A stretch of 64,000 bases of DNA from CAYPTB01 sp964413535 (GTDB lineage: Bacteria; Planctomycetota; UBA1135; GCA-002686595), in NCBI GenBank assembly GCA_964413535.1, contig CAYPTB010000040.1, positions 1 through 64,000 of the forward strand, given 5' to 3'. Positions 36,639-46,130 of this stretch are shown here, piece after piece. Numbering within the stretch: the first letter of the stretch is position 1; each line of letters starts with the position of its first letter. The position numbers and the translations under genes were made by a program. The notes beneath the pieces are model-generated. The model saw only the letters and a program-made list of their open reading frames with translations. It searched no databases and was not told the DNA's origin.

Positions 36639-38009
36639 ATGAGCGAAGTCATCGAGCGCTTCATCGGCCGCGAGCGCGAACTCGCCGTGCTCGAGGAGCT
36701 CAGCCGTTCCGGGCGCGCGGAGCTCTTCGTGCTCTACGGCCGCCGCCGCGTCGGCAAGACGGAGCTGCTCCAGCAGTTCACGGGCGGCCGTCGCTCCGTC
36801 TACTTCCTCGCCGCGCAGGTGCGCGACCGCGACAACCTGCGCGCCTTTCGCGAGGCGATGCGCGACGCGCTCGACGACCCGCTGATCGACTCGGTCGAGT
36901 TCGTCGACTGGCCCGCCGCGCTCTCCTTCGCCGCCGAGCGCGCGGGCAAGGAACGCCTCGTGATCGTGCTCGACGAGTTCCCCTACCTGTGCGAGGCGAA
37001 CAAGGGCATGCCGTCCCTGATCCAGAAGTTCTGGGACCAGCGCGGCAAGCGCTCGAGCCTGATGCTCGTCCTGTGCGGCAGCCAGGTCTCGTTCATGGAG
37101 CGCGAAGTCCTCGCCGAACGCTCGCCCCTTTTTGGACGCCGCACCGGCCAGCGCCGGCTCGAGCCGCTCCTGCCGCCCGAAGCCATCGCCTTCTACCCCC
37201 AGTGGAGCGTCGCCGACCGCCTGACGGCCTACGGGATCCTGGGCGGCATGCCCGCCTACCTGCGGCGCTTCGACGACGCCGTCCCGCTCGCGCAGAACGT
37301 CATGCGCGAGCTCCTGCGCCCCGAGGGCTACCTCTTCGAGGAGGTGCAGTTCCTCCTGCGCAACGAGCTGCAGAGCCCCACGACCTACAACTCGATCCTC
37401 GCCGCCGTCGCGGCCGGCTCCGAGCGCATGGGCGACATCGCGCTCGCCGTCGGCGTCGACTCCACGACCGCCGGCAAGTACCTCTCCGTGTTGCGCGAGC
37501 TCGGCCTCGTCGAGCGCGAGATCCCGCTCACCGATCCCGACCCCCTGCGCTCGCGCCGCGGCCGCTACCGCATCGCCGACCGCTTCCTCGCCTTCCACTT
37601 CCGCCACCTCCAGCCGAACCTCTCGCTCGTGCAAGCCGGCCGCGGCGCGCGCGTGTACGAGGAGTACGTCCTCCCCGACCTCCCGCGCCTCTTCGACGAA
37701 GCCCGCCGCGACTTCATCCTCACGCACCTCGCGCGCGAAGCCGCCGAGCTCGTCGGCGACGAGCTCGTGGAGGTCGGCCGCCACGACGGCATCTTCGTGC
37801 GCGCGCTCGCGAAGACCGCGCACGGCAATCCCGTCGCGGCGATCGTCGTCCCCGAACCGATGCCGCCGATCAGCGACCTAGAGGACGAGCTCGCCCTCCT
37901 CCGCCGCGCCTTCCCCCGCCGCCCCATCACGAAGCTCGTCTACGGCATCACCTCGAAACCCGCCCGCCCCCTCGAGGTCGAACGCGTCCCCGAAGGCGAG
38001 CTGTTGTGA
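36639..38009 (+). CDS. ATPase_2 family P-loop ATPase with degenerate C-terminal domain
   Basis: 456 residues of the ATPase_2 (PF01637)/DUF234 type. It opens with FIGRERELAVLEEL, then Walker A GRRRVGKT (34-41) and Walker B VIVLDEFPYL (108-117), followed by LVLCGSQVSFM and FGRRTGQRRLEPL. A winged-helix region lies near 250-300 (DIALAVGVDSTTAGKYLSVL). The C-terminal domain, where relatives carry a PD-(D/E)xK-like site, reads VGRHDGIFVRALAKTAHGNP and lacks the acidic-Lys signature. AT-rich TATATT sits 5 bases before the ATG. A decayed copy of this gene's last 60 bases occurs at 40275-40333. Confidence 0.85.
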   Translation: MSEVIERFIGRERELAVLEELSRSGRAELFVLYGRRRVGKTELLQQFTGGRRSVYFLAAQVRDRDNLRAFREAMRDALDDPLIDSVEFVDWPAALSFAAERAGKERLVIVLDEFPYLCEANKGMPSLIQKFWDQRGKRSSLMLVLCGSQVSFMEREVLAERSPLFGRRTGQRRLEPLLPPEAIAFYPQWSVADRLTAYGILGGMPAYLRRFDDAVPLAQNVMRELLRPEGYLFEEVQFLLRNELQSPTTYNSILAAVAAGSERMGDIALAVGVDSTTAGKYLSVLRELGLVEREIPLTDPDPLRSRRGRYRIADRFLAFHFRHLQPNLSLVQAGRGARVYEEYVLPDLPRLFDEARRDFILTHLAREAAELVGDELVEVGRHDGIFVRALAKTAHGNPVAAIVVPEPMPPISDLEDELALLRRAFPRRPITKLVYGITSKPARPLEVERVPEGELL

Positions 38010-38045
38010 GCCAGGCATCGCGCGCCTGATCGTCGGCTGAATCCG

Positions 38046-40160
38046 TCACTCGAAGACGATCTCGGTGAGCTCCCCGGCACGCACGTCGACGACTCGCTCT
38101 TCCGGACCGCCGTTGCCGGTCATCACAACGCGCAGGGCGCCCGGAGGAACGCAGCACACGACGCTCGTTCCCTTGGCGACTCCGTCCGCGTAGGCGACGA
38201 TGTCTCCGTACCACACTCTCAGCTGACCGTAGGCGCCCTGGCCCACGTAGCGGACGGTCAAGTGTGCGGCGGTAGCGAGCACGAGCTCGATCTCGGTCGT
38301 GCGTCCGACCTCGACGGCGGCGTTGCCCTCGACTGCGCAGCTCTCGGAGGTCGATGCGGCGAGCGCATAGCTTCCCGGCGAGAGTCCGCTGAACTCGGTC
38401 GATCCCCCGCTCGCCTCCCCGAGCGTCAAGAAGTCTTCACCGCGCGACAGCACGACCCCAGCGCTCACGAGTCGACCCGACGCGTCGCGCACCTTGACGA
38501 GCAAGCCCCCACCGCGGAGCAATTCGATCACGACGTCCCTGGCTCCCGCCTCGACTCGCCGTCGTTCGGGAGGAGCCCATCCCGTGAAAGCCGCGTTCAC
38601 CCACAGGTCGTACTCTCCGGGCAGCAGAGGACCGACCCGAAACGCGCCGTGTTCGTCGGTGGATGCGCTCCCCGAGCCCGCGGAGACGAGCACGTCGCTG
38701 ACCGGCTCGCCATTTGGATCGACGACGCGTCCCTCGATGGTGAGACCGCGGTGCGCGCGCAGAATCAACTCGCGGTCGGAATCGCCGGACGCCATGACCA
38801 CGAGCTCCGGCATGCCCACGACGGCGTTGGGATCGAGCTCGTCGTGCGAGTACATCTCCCGCGCGCCAGGGCCAACCAACCACGGTCCCGGTGCGACGTC
38901 GCGGAACTCGAAAGCGCCGTCGCCCTTCGTCGTGGCCTTCGCGGTTACGTCTTCGAATCCGAAGAACGGGCGGGATGCGTCGCCGTCGTCCGGAACGAGC
39001 CAAACTTCGTGACCGACGACGGGCTCGCCATCCTGATCGAGCAGGCGACCTGCGATGTCGACCCCACCGCCGATCCGGACCTCCATCTCGCGCGCTTCAC
39101 CGGCCGCGAGAGTCACTGGCTTGCCACCTTCCAACTCCACTTTGCGCTTGCGCTTGACTGCGAGCGCGAAGGGCACTTCCGGAGGCAAGTTCTCGAAATA
39201 CGCAACGCCGAACGCATCGCCGTCCGCTTCGAAACGGAGATCCTTCGTGCCGTGGATGTACGTCGTCGAGTCTTGGATCCAATAGCCGGGCGCCGTCAAA
39301 GCCACGGTGCAATCGGAAAGCTCGCTACCGCGTTCGTCGAGCACGCGCACCGCGAGCGACGCGGAGCGACGCAGTCGGACGGTGATTTTCCCTGCGCCGC
39401 TCGATCGCCCATCGGCGAGCTGAACGCGCCGCGCGGCGTAGCCGTCCGCGTCGACCAACGCCGTCCAGGGTGTCGCGGCCTCGAGCTCGAACGATGCGAG
39501 CCCGTCGGCCGCGGCCGTGTACGTCTCGTCCGAATCCTCGATGGCAATGCGCGCGCCGGCGATCAGCGCGTCGCTCTCGGCAGCGAGCACCCGGACGACG
39601 ACGCTCGAGGTCTCGTTGGTCACGATCTCCACGTCGAGCCGGCGTCGTACGCCCGGTGCGAGCGGGCCGACCATCTGCCAGACTCTCGCCTCGCCCACGA
39701 CCACATGGACGTTCAATTGTTGGTCGGCGGGAACTTCGGCGAAGACCGACCCGGAGGCGTCGGTGAGGAGCTCGGCGTCCAACGAGCGCGCGTCTCTCGA
39801 AACGTCCGCGCCCATGGACGACACCTTGATGGAGGCGCCTTCGATCGGCGCGCCGGTACCACTCGCGACGGCGATCACCTCCAACATCGCCGTCGCGAAC
39901 GTCCGCTCCGACGGCGGAGCCACGGCGACCGTCGGCGCCCTCGCGTCGACGAGTGTCGTCAGCGCTTCGACGGGCGGGGCCGTCGCCAGGACGGCGCGTT
40001 CGACCGGCGCGAGCGGGAGCACGATGTCCTGCTCGGCCGTTGCATGCGCGGCATGGCTCGTCGAGACAGGTTGTGCCGCCGGAGTCGGCAAGGACGCTCG
40101 CCACAGGAGTGCGATCCCGACCAAGGCGAACGCGGCGAGCACGACCAGGAGGCGTATCAT
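38046..40160 (-). CDS. Exported carboxypeptidase-regulatory-like protein, array copy 1
   Basis: 704 residues with an N-terminal membrane anchor (IRLLVVLAAFALVGIALLW), a Pro/Ala/Thr-rich linker to about residue 90, and then some seven Ig-like beta modules of the CarboxypepD_reg kind. Module signatures shared with the next three genes include GRLLDQDGEPV (about 371), RGLTIEGRVVDPNGEPV (471), VGPLLPGEYDL (509) and DVVIELLRGG. It ends in EIVFE, like its paralogues. Probably a surface or periplasmic structural or binding protein; no enzyme motif. ATG start. It converges with the ATPase_2 gene, 36 bases away. Confidence 0.8.
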   Translation of the reverse strand: MIRLLVVLAAFALVGIALLWRASLPTPAAQPVSTSHAAHATAEQDIVLPLAPVERAVLATAPPVEALTTLVDARAPTVAVAPPSERTFATAMLEVIAVASGTGAPIEGASIKVSSMGADVSRDARSLDAELLTDASGSVFAEVPADQQLNVHVVVGEARVWQMVGPLAPGVRRRLDVEIVTNETSSVVVRVLAAESDALIAGARIAIEDSDETYTAAADGLASFELEAATPWTALVDADGYAARRVQLADGRSSGAGKITVRLRRSASLAVRVLDERGSELSDCTVALTAPGYWIQDSTTYIHGTKDLRFEADGDAFGVAYFENLPPEVPFALAVKRKRKVELEGGKPVTLAAGEAREMEVRIGGGVDIAGRLLDQDGEPVVGHEVWLVPDDGDASRPFFGFEDVTAKATTKGDGAFEFRDVAPGPWLVGPGAREMYSHDELDPNAVVGMPELVVMASGDSDRELILRAHRGLTIEGRVVDPNGEPVSDVLVSAGSGSASTDEHGAFRVGPLLPGEYDLWVNAAFTGWAPPERRRVEAGARDVVIELLRGGGLLVKVRDASGRLVSAGVVLSRGEDFLTLGEASGGSTEFSGLSPGSYALAASTSESCAVEGNAAVEVGRTTEIELVLATAAHLTVRYVGQGAYGQLRVWYGDIVAYADGVAKGTSVVCCVPPGALRVVMTGNGGPEERVVDVRAGELTEIVFE

Positions 40161-40274
40161 GACGATATCGACCCCAATCTAGCCGAGTGAGCTGGTCCGC
40201 AGCGTCTCTCGTGGCTCCACCGAAAGGGACCTCCACGAGCCTCCGCGACCTCCCGGCCTGACCGAGCCTGGTCG

Positions 40275-40333
40275 CACCTCGAATCCGAGCCGCCCCTCGA
40301 GGCCGAACGCGCCCCGAGGGCGAGCTCTTGTGA
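40275..40333 (+). pseudogene. Relic of the 3' end of the ATPase_2 gene
   Basis: This stretch aligns with the last 61 bases of the ATPase_2 gene (37949-38009): CACCTCGAA, then CCTCGAGG[C/T]CGAACGCG, CCCCGA[G/A]GGCGAGCT and finally TTGTGAGCC. Small deletions break the frame, but the final codons still read P-E-G-E-L-L-stop, as in the intact gene. As in the original, the relic is followed within a few dozen bases by the stop of a convergent array gene. It is best read as a by-product of tandem duplication of an [ATPase end + array gene] unit. Confidence 0.7.
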
Positions 40334-40344
40334 GCCGCCGGTCG

Positions 40345-41817
40345 TCATTCGAACGCGACCTCCGCGAACTCACCAGCGTGTGCCTCCACGATTCGCTCTT
40401 GCGTGCCGGCGGTGCTCGTCATCACGACGCGTAGGGAACCTGGAGGCACGGTGCAGACGTAGCTCGACCTCGCGGCAACGCGTAGCGACTCCACCAGCAC
40501 GTCGTCCCACCACACTTCGAGCTCGGCGCGGGGGCTCTCGCTCGTGAAGCGAACGGCGAGACGCGCCGCGGGAGACAGCGCGAGCGACACGTCCGTGGTG
40601 CTTCCGGCTTCGACCACGACTTCGCGCGCGACGGCGCAGGCATCCGCCGTCGAAGCGAACAGTTTGTAGCGCCCCGGCAGCACTCCGGGGATCTCGAGCC
40701 GTTCCCCGGCTGCCTGCGTTCCGTCGTAGTAGGCTCGCTCGCGCGACATCAACACGCTGGCGCGCACCTGCCCGCCCGACGCATCGAGGACCACGCAGCG
40801 CACCGTTCCTGCGCGCAGGATCTCGATCACGACGCCGGTGGAACCCGCTTCGACACGGCTCGCCTCGGGTGAAGCCCACGGCGAGACACCGAAGATCTCG
40901 ATGTCGTGCGCTCCCGGGAGGAGCGGGCCGACGGCAAAAGCACCTGTGCCATCGTTGATCGTGCTCATGCACGCCGTGGAAACGAAAGCGCCCCTCACGG
41001 ACCTCCCGTTCGGATCCACGACACGTCCCTCGACCGCGAGGCCCCTGTGGGCGCGCACGATCACTTCGCGATGCTCCTCACCCGAGGCAAGGCTCACGAC
41101 CTCCGGCTGGCCCGCGACGTCCGTCCGTTGGAAGGTGTACGGTTCGCAGTCTTGTTTCCAACCCGGACCGAGCCACCACGCCCCCGGAACGACGTCGTCG
41201 AGCGCGAAGTTCCCGAGAGCGTCGGTCGACGTGCGCGCAATGGGCACATCGCGCTGGGAAAAGGGACGGGGTGAGCCATCCTCGGCGACGAGAAGCCACA
41301 CGGGGTAGTCGGCTACGGGCTCACCGTCCTGGTCGAGAAGTCGCCCCGTGATCGTGGTCCCCGCGCCGAGGTGCAGCTCGATCGAACGCGACTCGCCGGG
41401 CGCTAGGAGCACACGCTCGCGCTCGGTTCGCACGAGCCGGCCCTTGTGGGTGACGAACAGCCGGAACGGAACTCCCGGCGGCAAGTCGTGGAACGAGCAA
41501 GCTCCGTCGGTCGCGGTCCTCGCCTTCCGCGGGAGGTACGAGTTCGGGAGCCCAGCCGCATCCGTTCCATCGAGGATCCACGAGTCGTACGCGTGGAGCA
41601 TCACCTCGACATCCGTCATGCCGACGCCCTGATCGTCGAGCACACGCACGGCGAGCTCGCCTGGAACGAGGTGCGGCTCGCGCGCGAGCGCTCGGGAATC
41701 GCGCGCGGACTTGCTCACCGTCCCCGAGTCGACGGACTGCGTCGCTGAAGACGAGCAGCCGGGAACTGCGGTCCCGGCCACGGCCAGCGCAACCAAGGCG
41801 AGCACGAAGCGTCTCAT
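40345..41817 (-). CDS. Carboxypeptidase-regulatory-like lipoprotein, array copy 2
   Basis: 490 residues. Unlike copies 1, 3 and 4, the N-terminus (MRRFVLALVALAVAGTAVPGC, Cys about 21) looks like a lipoprotein signal. It lacks the first two beta modules of copy 1 and begins at the LAVRVLDDQGVGMTDVEV module. It then follows the same order: GRLLDQDGEPVADYPVWLL, RGLAVEGRVVDPNGRSV, VGPLLPG, VVIEILRAG and the closing EVAFE. The ATG at 41817 is chosen because it starts the signal; the longer reading upstream is Arg-rich noise. 100 bases separate it from copy 3. Confidence 0.8.
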   Translation of the reverse strand: MRRFVLALVALAVAGTAVPGCSSSATQSVDSGTVSKSARDSRALAREPHLVPGELAVRVLDDQGVGMTDVEVMLHAYDSWILDGTDAAGLPNSYLPRKARTATDGACSFHDLPPGVPFRLFVTHKGRLVRTERERVLLAPGESRSIELHLGAGTTITGRLLDQDGEPVADYPVWLLVAEDGSPRPFSQRDVPIARTSTDALGNFALDDVVPGAWWLGPGWKQDCEPYTFQRTDVAGQPEVVSLASGEEHREVIVRAHRGLAVEGRVVDPNGRSVRGAFVSTACMSTINDGTGAFAVGPLLPGAHDIEIFGVSPWASPEASRVEAGSTGVVIEILRAGTVRCVVLDASGGQVRASVLMSRERAYYDGTQAAGERLEIPGVLPGRYKLFASTADACAVAREVVVEAGSTTDVSLALSPAARLAVRFTSESPRAELEVWWDDVLVESLRVAARSSYVCTVPPGSLRVVMTSTAGTQERIVEAHAGEFAEVAFE

Positions 41818-41917
41818 GGAAGGCTCGACCTGAAGGTAGCCGAAAGCCTCCATTCCCGCGCCTGCTGTGGGCGCTGGCGAATCCACTTCCACCGTAGAGG
41901 CCGTCAGCGAGTCTCTC

Positions 41918-43957
41918 TCACTCGAACGCGAGCTCCACGAGCTCGCCGGCCTGCGCTTGCACCGTCTTCTCCTGCGTTTCGCCGCGGAACGAAACCACGA
42001 CTCGCAGCACTCCCGGCGGGACACTGCAGGTGCGCCTCGTCCCCCCCGCAATGATGTCCTCGGCAACGAGGGCGCTGCCGAACCACACCTCGTAGCGGCC
42101 GTAGAGGCCTTCTCCCAGGCAGCGCACGACGAGCTGCGCGGCGGGTGCGAGCTCGAGCGAGAGCTCCGTGACGCGCTCCGCTTCGATCGACACGTGCTGC
42201 GCCACCGCGCAACCGTCCGAGGTCGACGCGACGACCGAGTACTTGCCGGGCCGTAGTCCCTTGAAGAGGGGCCCTTCCCCGCCCGTCATCCGGGACCGGC
42301 CGCCGGGCGCCAACTCGAGCCAAGCGTCGACGCGTCGACCCGCTGCATCGCGAACCGTGCAGGCGAGGCTTCCACCGCGCAGCAATTCGATCACGACGTC
42401 CGTCGCCCCAGCTTCGATCGTCGGTTCGGGCGACGCATACCCGAAGGATTCCGAGTTGATCCGCAGCTCGTGCGTTCCAGGCAGCAAAGGTCCGATCTGG
42501 AACGCTCCGTCTTGGTCGGACGTATACCACCCCGATCCGACCCCAAGTGTCACACCCCTCACGGGCGCGCCGTTCGGATCGACGATGTGCCCCTCGATGG
42601 TGAGGTCCCGGTATCCGTGGAGAACCACTTCGAGATCGGGCGCGCCAGGTTGGAGGCTGACGAGCTCGGGCAGGGCGGCGACCCTTGCCCTATCGGGACC
42701 GACCCACCACGACCCAGCCGGGACGTTCGGAAAGGTGAAGTTCCCCGAGGCATCCGTCGTCGTCCAAGTGGACGGGTCGTCGTAGTACGGAATCGGCATC
42801 GTCGCTCTCCCGTCGGCTGCGAGCAGCGACACCGTCTCCCCTGTCACGGGATCACCGTGCTGATCCAGCAGATGACCTCTGATCGTGCACCCGGTTCCGA
42901 TCCGGAGCTCGATCTCGCGAAGCTCGCCCGGGGCGAGGGTGACGGGCCTCCCCTCACACCACACGCGCTCGTCGCCGCGTGTGACGAGCATCTCCAACGG
43001 CACTTCCGGCGGCAGCGCCTGGAAGGCGCAAGTTCCGTCCGTGTCGGTTCTCGCCTCCCACTGCAGGCGCCTATCCATGTTCCTGGAGAAGGCGGTCCCC
43101 CGCTCCTCGGTCCAGGACGGTTGCGTCTCCAAGACCACGGCGAGGCCCTCGGAACCAACTCCGCGCTCGTCGAGCACGCGCACTGCGAGCGACGCGGCGC
43201 GCTGCAAGCGCACGTCACGCGAGGTTGCGCCACCGGACATGCCGTCGGCCAACCGCACTTGCCGTACGGCGTATCCATCGGCATCGACGAGAGCTCGACA
43301 GGGCTTCGTGGCGGGCAGCGCAATCGAAACGCGTCCTTCAGGCGTCGTCGTGAACGTGCCGACCGACCGGCCGTCTGGCAACGATTCGCAGGCGACGCGC
43401 GCTCCGGCGATGGGCGCATCGTTCTCGGCGTCGAGAACCCACACGACCACCACCAGATGTTCTTCCGTCCATGCATCCACCTCGATCCGCCGACGCTCGC
43501 CCGGCGCGAGTGGCTCGATCAGCGCCGAGCTCACATGGGACGTTCCCGCTTCGATCTTCGCGACGAGCTCCTCGTTGGGGGGAGCGTTACCGACCACCGA
43601 GCCGCGCGAATCGGTCTCGAGCTCGAGCTCGAAGTCGGACGACCCGGACGACACGCTCACCTCAGCCTCCGCGACCGGCTTGCCGGTTTCGCGCGAAACG
43701 ACGCTCACTTGCAACTCCCCGGTGAGTCGTGGTTCGGGTGAGGCAAACGCGATCGCTCGATCCGCTGCCCCCCCGGTCATCGAGGGCCTGCGATCGACGG
43801 AGACGAGCGGAGGCTCGATCTCGTGCACGTGCGTCGCTCGAGGGGATTCCGCGATCGGTGGCTCGGGTTCCATCGGCCGAGAGCCGATCGACGATCGCCA
43901 GAGGAGCGCGACCCCCACAACGGCAAGCAACGTCGCGAGCAGAAGAACGCGTCTCAA
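41918..43957 (-). CDS. Exported carboxypeptidase-regulatory-like protein, array copy 3
   Basis: 679 residues from a TTG at 43957, chosen because LRRVLLLATLLAVVGVALLW exactly parallels the membrane anchor of copy 1 and a GAGGGG lies four bases upstream; no ATG is suitably placed. Modules match copy 1 in order, with GHLLDQHGDPVTGETVSLL, RDLTIEGHIVDPNGAPV, IGPLLPGTHEL, DVVIELLRGG and a final ELAFE. The ligands or partners are unknown. It is the closest relative of copy 1 by layout. Confidence 0.78.
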   Translation of the reverse strand: MRRVLLLATLLAVVGVALLWRSSIGSRPMEPEPPIAESPRATHVHEIEPPLVSVDRRPSMTGGAADRAIAFASPEPRLTGELQVSVVSRETGKPVAEAEVSVSSGSSDFELELETDSRGSVVGNAPPNEELVAKIEAGTSHVSSALIEPLAPGERRRIEVDAWTEEHLVVVVWVLDAENDAPIAGARVACESLPDGRSVGTFTTTPEGRVSIALPATKPCRALVDADGYAVRQVRLADGMSGGATSRDVRLQRAASLAVRVLDERGVGSEGLAVVLETQPSWTEERGTAFSRNMDRRLQWEARTDTDGTCAFQALPPEVPLEMLVTRGDERVWCEGRPVTLAPGELREIELRIGTGCTIRGHLLDQHGDPVTGETVSLLAADGRATMPIPYYDDPSTWTTTDASGNFTFPNVPAGSWWVGPDRARVAALPELVSLQPGAPDLEVVLHGYRDLTIEGHIVDPNGAPVRGVTLGVGSGWYTSDQDGAFQIGPLLPGTHELRINSESFGYASPEPTIEAGATDVVIELLRGGSLACTVRDAAGRRVDAWLELAPGGRSRMTGGEGPLFKGLRPGKYSVVASTSDGCAVAQHVSIEAERVTELSLELAPAAQLVVRCLGEGLYGRYEVWFGSALVAEDIIAGGTRRTCSVPPGVLRVVVSFRGETQEKTVQAQAGELVELAFE

Positions 43958-44089
43958 GCAACCCCTCGCCCTGAGCAAGCAGAATGGACGGCCAGAGGAC
44001 TCCCAAGCGTCGAAGGTGCGACGGTCACACGAACACCTCCTCAACGAGCTCGTCGGCGCGCGCATCGAGGACTCCTCGCCGCGTGCGCT

Positions 44090-45385
44090 TCACTCGAACA
44101 CCACCTCGCGCTCCTCGCCCGCGACGGTCACGACCGCCTGCTCCTCGCTCGACTCCCAGTCGGGAACGAACAGCGCCACGCTGATCCGTCCTTCCGGCAC
44201 GACGAAGGTCGTGTCGGCGCCTGGTTCGAGCCCGTCGGCGGCGACGATGACGCCATCGAGGGTCGCGCGAAGTTGACGGACGGACTTGCCTCCCGTGAAC
44301 CGGACGCGCAGCCGTGCGGCGGGCTCCAACTCCAAGAAGACCGCGTCCTGGACCTCACCCGCGCGCACCACGACGTCCTTCGCAACCGCAGCACTGCCGC
44401 CTGCCGCCGCCGCGAGCGAATAGGGTCCTGGAGCGAGGCCCTCGAAGGCGAACGAGCCCTCCGCGACGGTCCCGAACCAGACCGATCCGCTGGGACACGA
44501 CAGCAGGATGCTTCCCGAAACGAGGTCGCCCGATGCGTTCGACACGCGCCCGCGCAAGCTCCCTCCCAATCTCATCCGCAGCACGACGTCGCGCTTCCCC
44601 GCCTCGACCTCGAGCAGTTCGGGCGGCGCGAACCCGCTGAAGGTCGTCTGAGCGGAGAGCTTGCAGATCCCCGGAGCCAATGGGCCGATGTCGAACGCGC
44701 CGTCCGCATCGGTGAAGCCGAGCGCAACGCCTCCGGTTCCAGATACCACGACCAGGACCTCTTTCACCGGACGATCGTCGGGATCGAGCACGCGGCCCGC
44801 GACGGAGAGCCCGCGATAGGCCTGCACGAGCACGTCGGGGTCGATCGATCCCTCCGTCACCTCGACCGCGACGGGCAGGCCGGCAAGCGCATTCTCGTCT
44901 CGCACCTTCCTGTTCGAGCGGCTGATCGCGGGGCCGATCCACCAGATACCGGGCGACACGTTCGCGAACGCGAAGCGGCCAGCGCCGTCGGTCCGCGCCG
45001 TCGCCGTCGCCTCGCCGGCGAAGCTCAACGCGCGCACCTCGAATCCCTCGGCTGCGACGAGCCAGACCTCGTACTCCGGGACGGGCGTCCAGTCCTGATC
45101 GACGAGCGTACCGGTGATGGCGACTTGCCGCGGCTCGAGCGCGAGGGCGGTCCCGTCGGGCGCGTCGGCCTCCACCGCGTTCGCGTGCTCGGGGACTCGA
45201 ACTCCTGCGCGCGTCGCATCCTTCACGGGAGGCGGAGTGACGTCGATCGGCACGGCTTCTTCCACTCGAGGTTCAGCGTTCGCTTCCACCGCTTCGGCGA
45301 TCTCGCGGGTGGCCGCGGGAGCACGCAGGATCCAGAACACGCCGAGCGCGAGAACGAGTGCGAGCAGCAGTGCGAGGCCTTTCAC
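44090..45385 (-). CDS. Exported carboxypeptidase-regulatory-like protein, array copy 4
   Basis: 431 residues from a GTG at 45385 (GGGGAG about seven bases upstream) that opens a membrane anchor (KGLALLLALVLALGVFWIL). It is the most divergent and shortest copy, keeping the modules TGTLVDQDWTPVPEYEVWLV, RGLSVAGRVLDPDDRPV, IGPLAPG and RDVVLRMRLGG, and the ending REVVFE. As the first gene in the direction of transcription it may share a transcript with copies 3 to 1, though gaps of 100-184 bases allow separate promoters. Confidence 0.78.
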   Translation of the reverse strand: MKGLALLLALVLALGVFWILRAPAATREIAEAVEANAEPRVEEAVPIDVTPPPVKDATRAGVRVPEHANAVEADAPDGTALALEPRQVAITGTLVDQDWTPVPEYEVWLVAAEGFEVRALSFAGEATATARTDGAGRFAFANVSPGIWWIGPAISRSNRKVRDENALAGLPVAVEVTEGSIDPDVLVQAYRGLSVAGRVLDPDDRPVKEVLVVVSGTGGVALGFTDADGAFDIGPLAPGICKLSAQTTFSGFAPPELLEVEAGKRDVVLRMRLGGSLRGRVSNASGDLVSGSILLSCPSGSVWFGTVAEGSFAFEGLAPGPYSLAAAAGGSAAVAKDVVVRAGEVQDAVFLELEPAARLRVRFTGGKSVRQLRATLDGVIVAADGLEPGADTTFVVPEGRISVALFVPDWESSEEQAVVTVAGEEREVVFE

Positions 45386-45670
45386 GGGCGTTCTCCCCCC
45401 TCGTCCCAAGATAGCCCTCCTGGCGAAGCTCGTTACGGGAAGGCTCCATCTGGGGGATGCGATGCGGCACGAAGTCGGGGAAGCCTGGGACGTGCACGCG
45501 TCGAACACCCGAGAACAGCCGTTTCGGGTCGCTCCTTCCACGGACTCGTGGGTGCGCGAGCTCCGAGTAGCGACCAGACTCGAACACCGTTACCTCGGAG
45601 AAGGCGTTAGCCTGTCATGCGTCGCGGAGCCCGAGCGTTCGGCCTGGTTCGCGGCGGAAGGAGAGCTCGG

Positions 45671-46036
45671 TTGACCTCCATCGACAAACACTTCCAGGAG
45701 TACTTCGCGAGCCTCGACCGCGCGGGGGACGATCGCTGCTACCTGTGCCGGCGCACGCCGGCGGACGTGAAGGCGTTCTTCGGGTTCGCGGAGGATGGAA
45801 CGCCGCTCGACGCGGAGCGCTACGGCATCGAGGACGTCGTGCTCTACAAGCTCGACATCATGAGCTACCGCGGCACTCGGCCCGTGTGCGCCGTCTGCCA
45901 GCTCAACTTCGAGACGATCTTCCTGGCCGGCGACCGCGAGCTGCTCGCTCGCGTCCTGGCGGAGATCCAGAACGAGCGCGAGCGCCTGTGGCCCGAGGAA
46001 GACGTCGACCCGAGCGAGTGGACCTCGTCTCCGTGA
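45671..46036 (+). CDS. Small CxxC-x46-CxxC protein, putative zinc-binding
   Basis: 121 residues. Two CxxC pairs (CYLC at 23-26 and CAVC at 73-76) separated by 46 residues suggest one structural zinc site. The remainder is mixed helix and strand (DKHFQEYFASL at the start, helical LLARVLAEIQNERERLW at the end). A TTG at 45671 is chosen because GGAAGGAG lies six bases upstream; an ATG at 45617 would add 18 Arg-rich residues. No known family. It is divergent from the array and alone on this strand. Confidence 0.68.
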   Translation: MTSIDKHFQEYFASLDRAGDDRCYLCRRTPADVKAFFGFAEDGTPLDAERYGIEDVVLYKLDIMSYRGTRPVCAVCQLNFETIFLAGDRELLARVLAEIQNERERLWPEEDVDPSEWTSSP

Positions 46037-46130
46037 GCGCGCGGCGCGAAGTCGCCTCGCTCGTACGGCTAGTGGAGGATCGGCGACCGCGCGCCGAAGC
46101 TGCGGCGCGAGAGCCGGCGGCGACGAGAAC

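Noticed and set aside
40275..40333. A short real gene on the plus strand upstream of array copy 2
   Set aside because: The frame is broken by deletions and the stretch matches only the end of the neighbouring ATPase gene.
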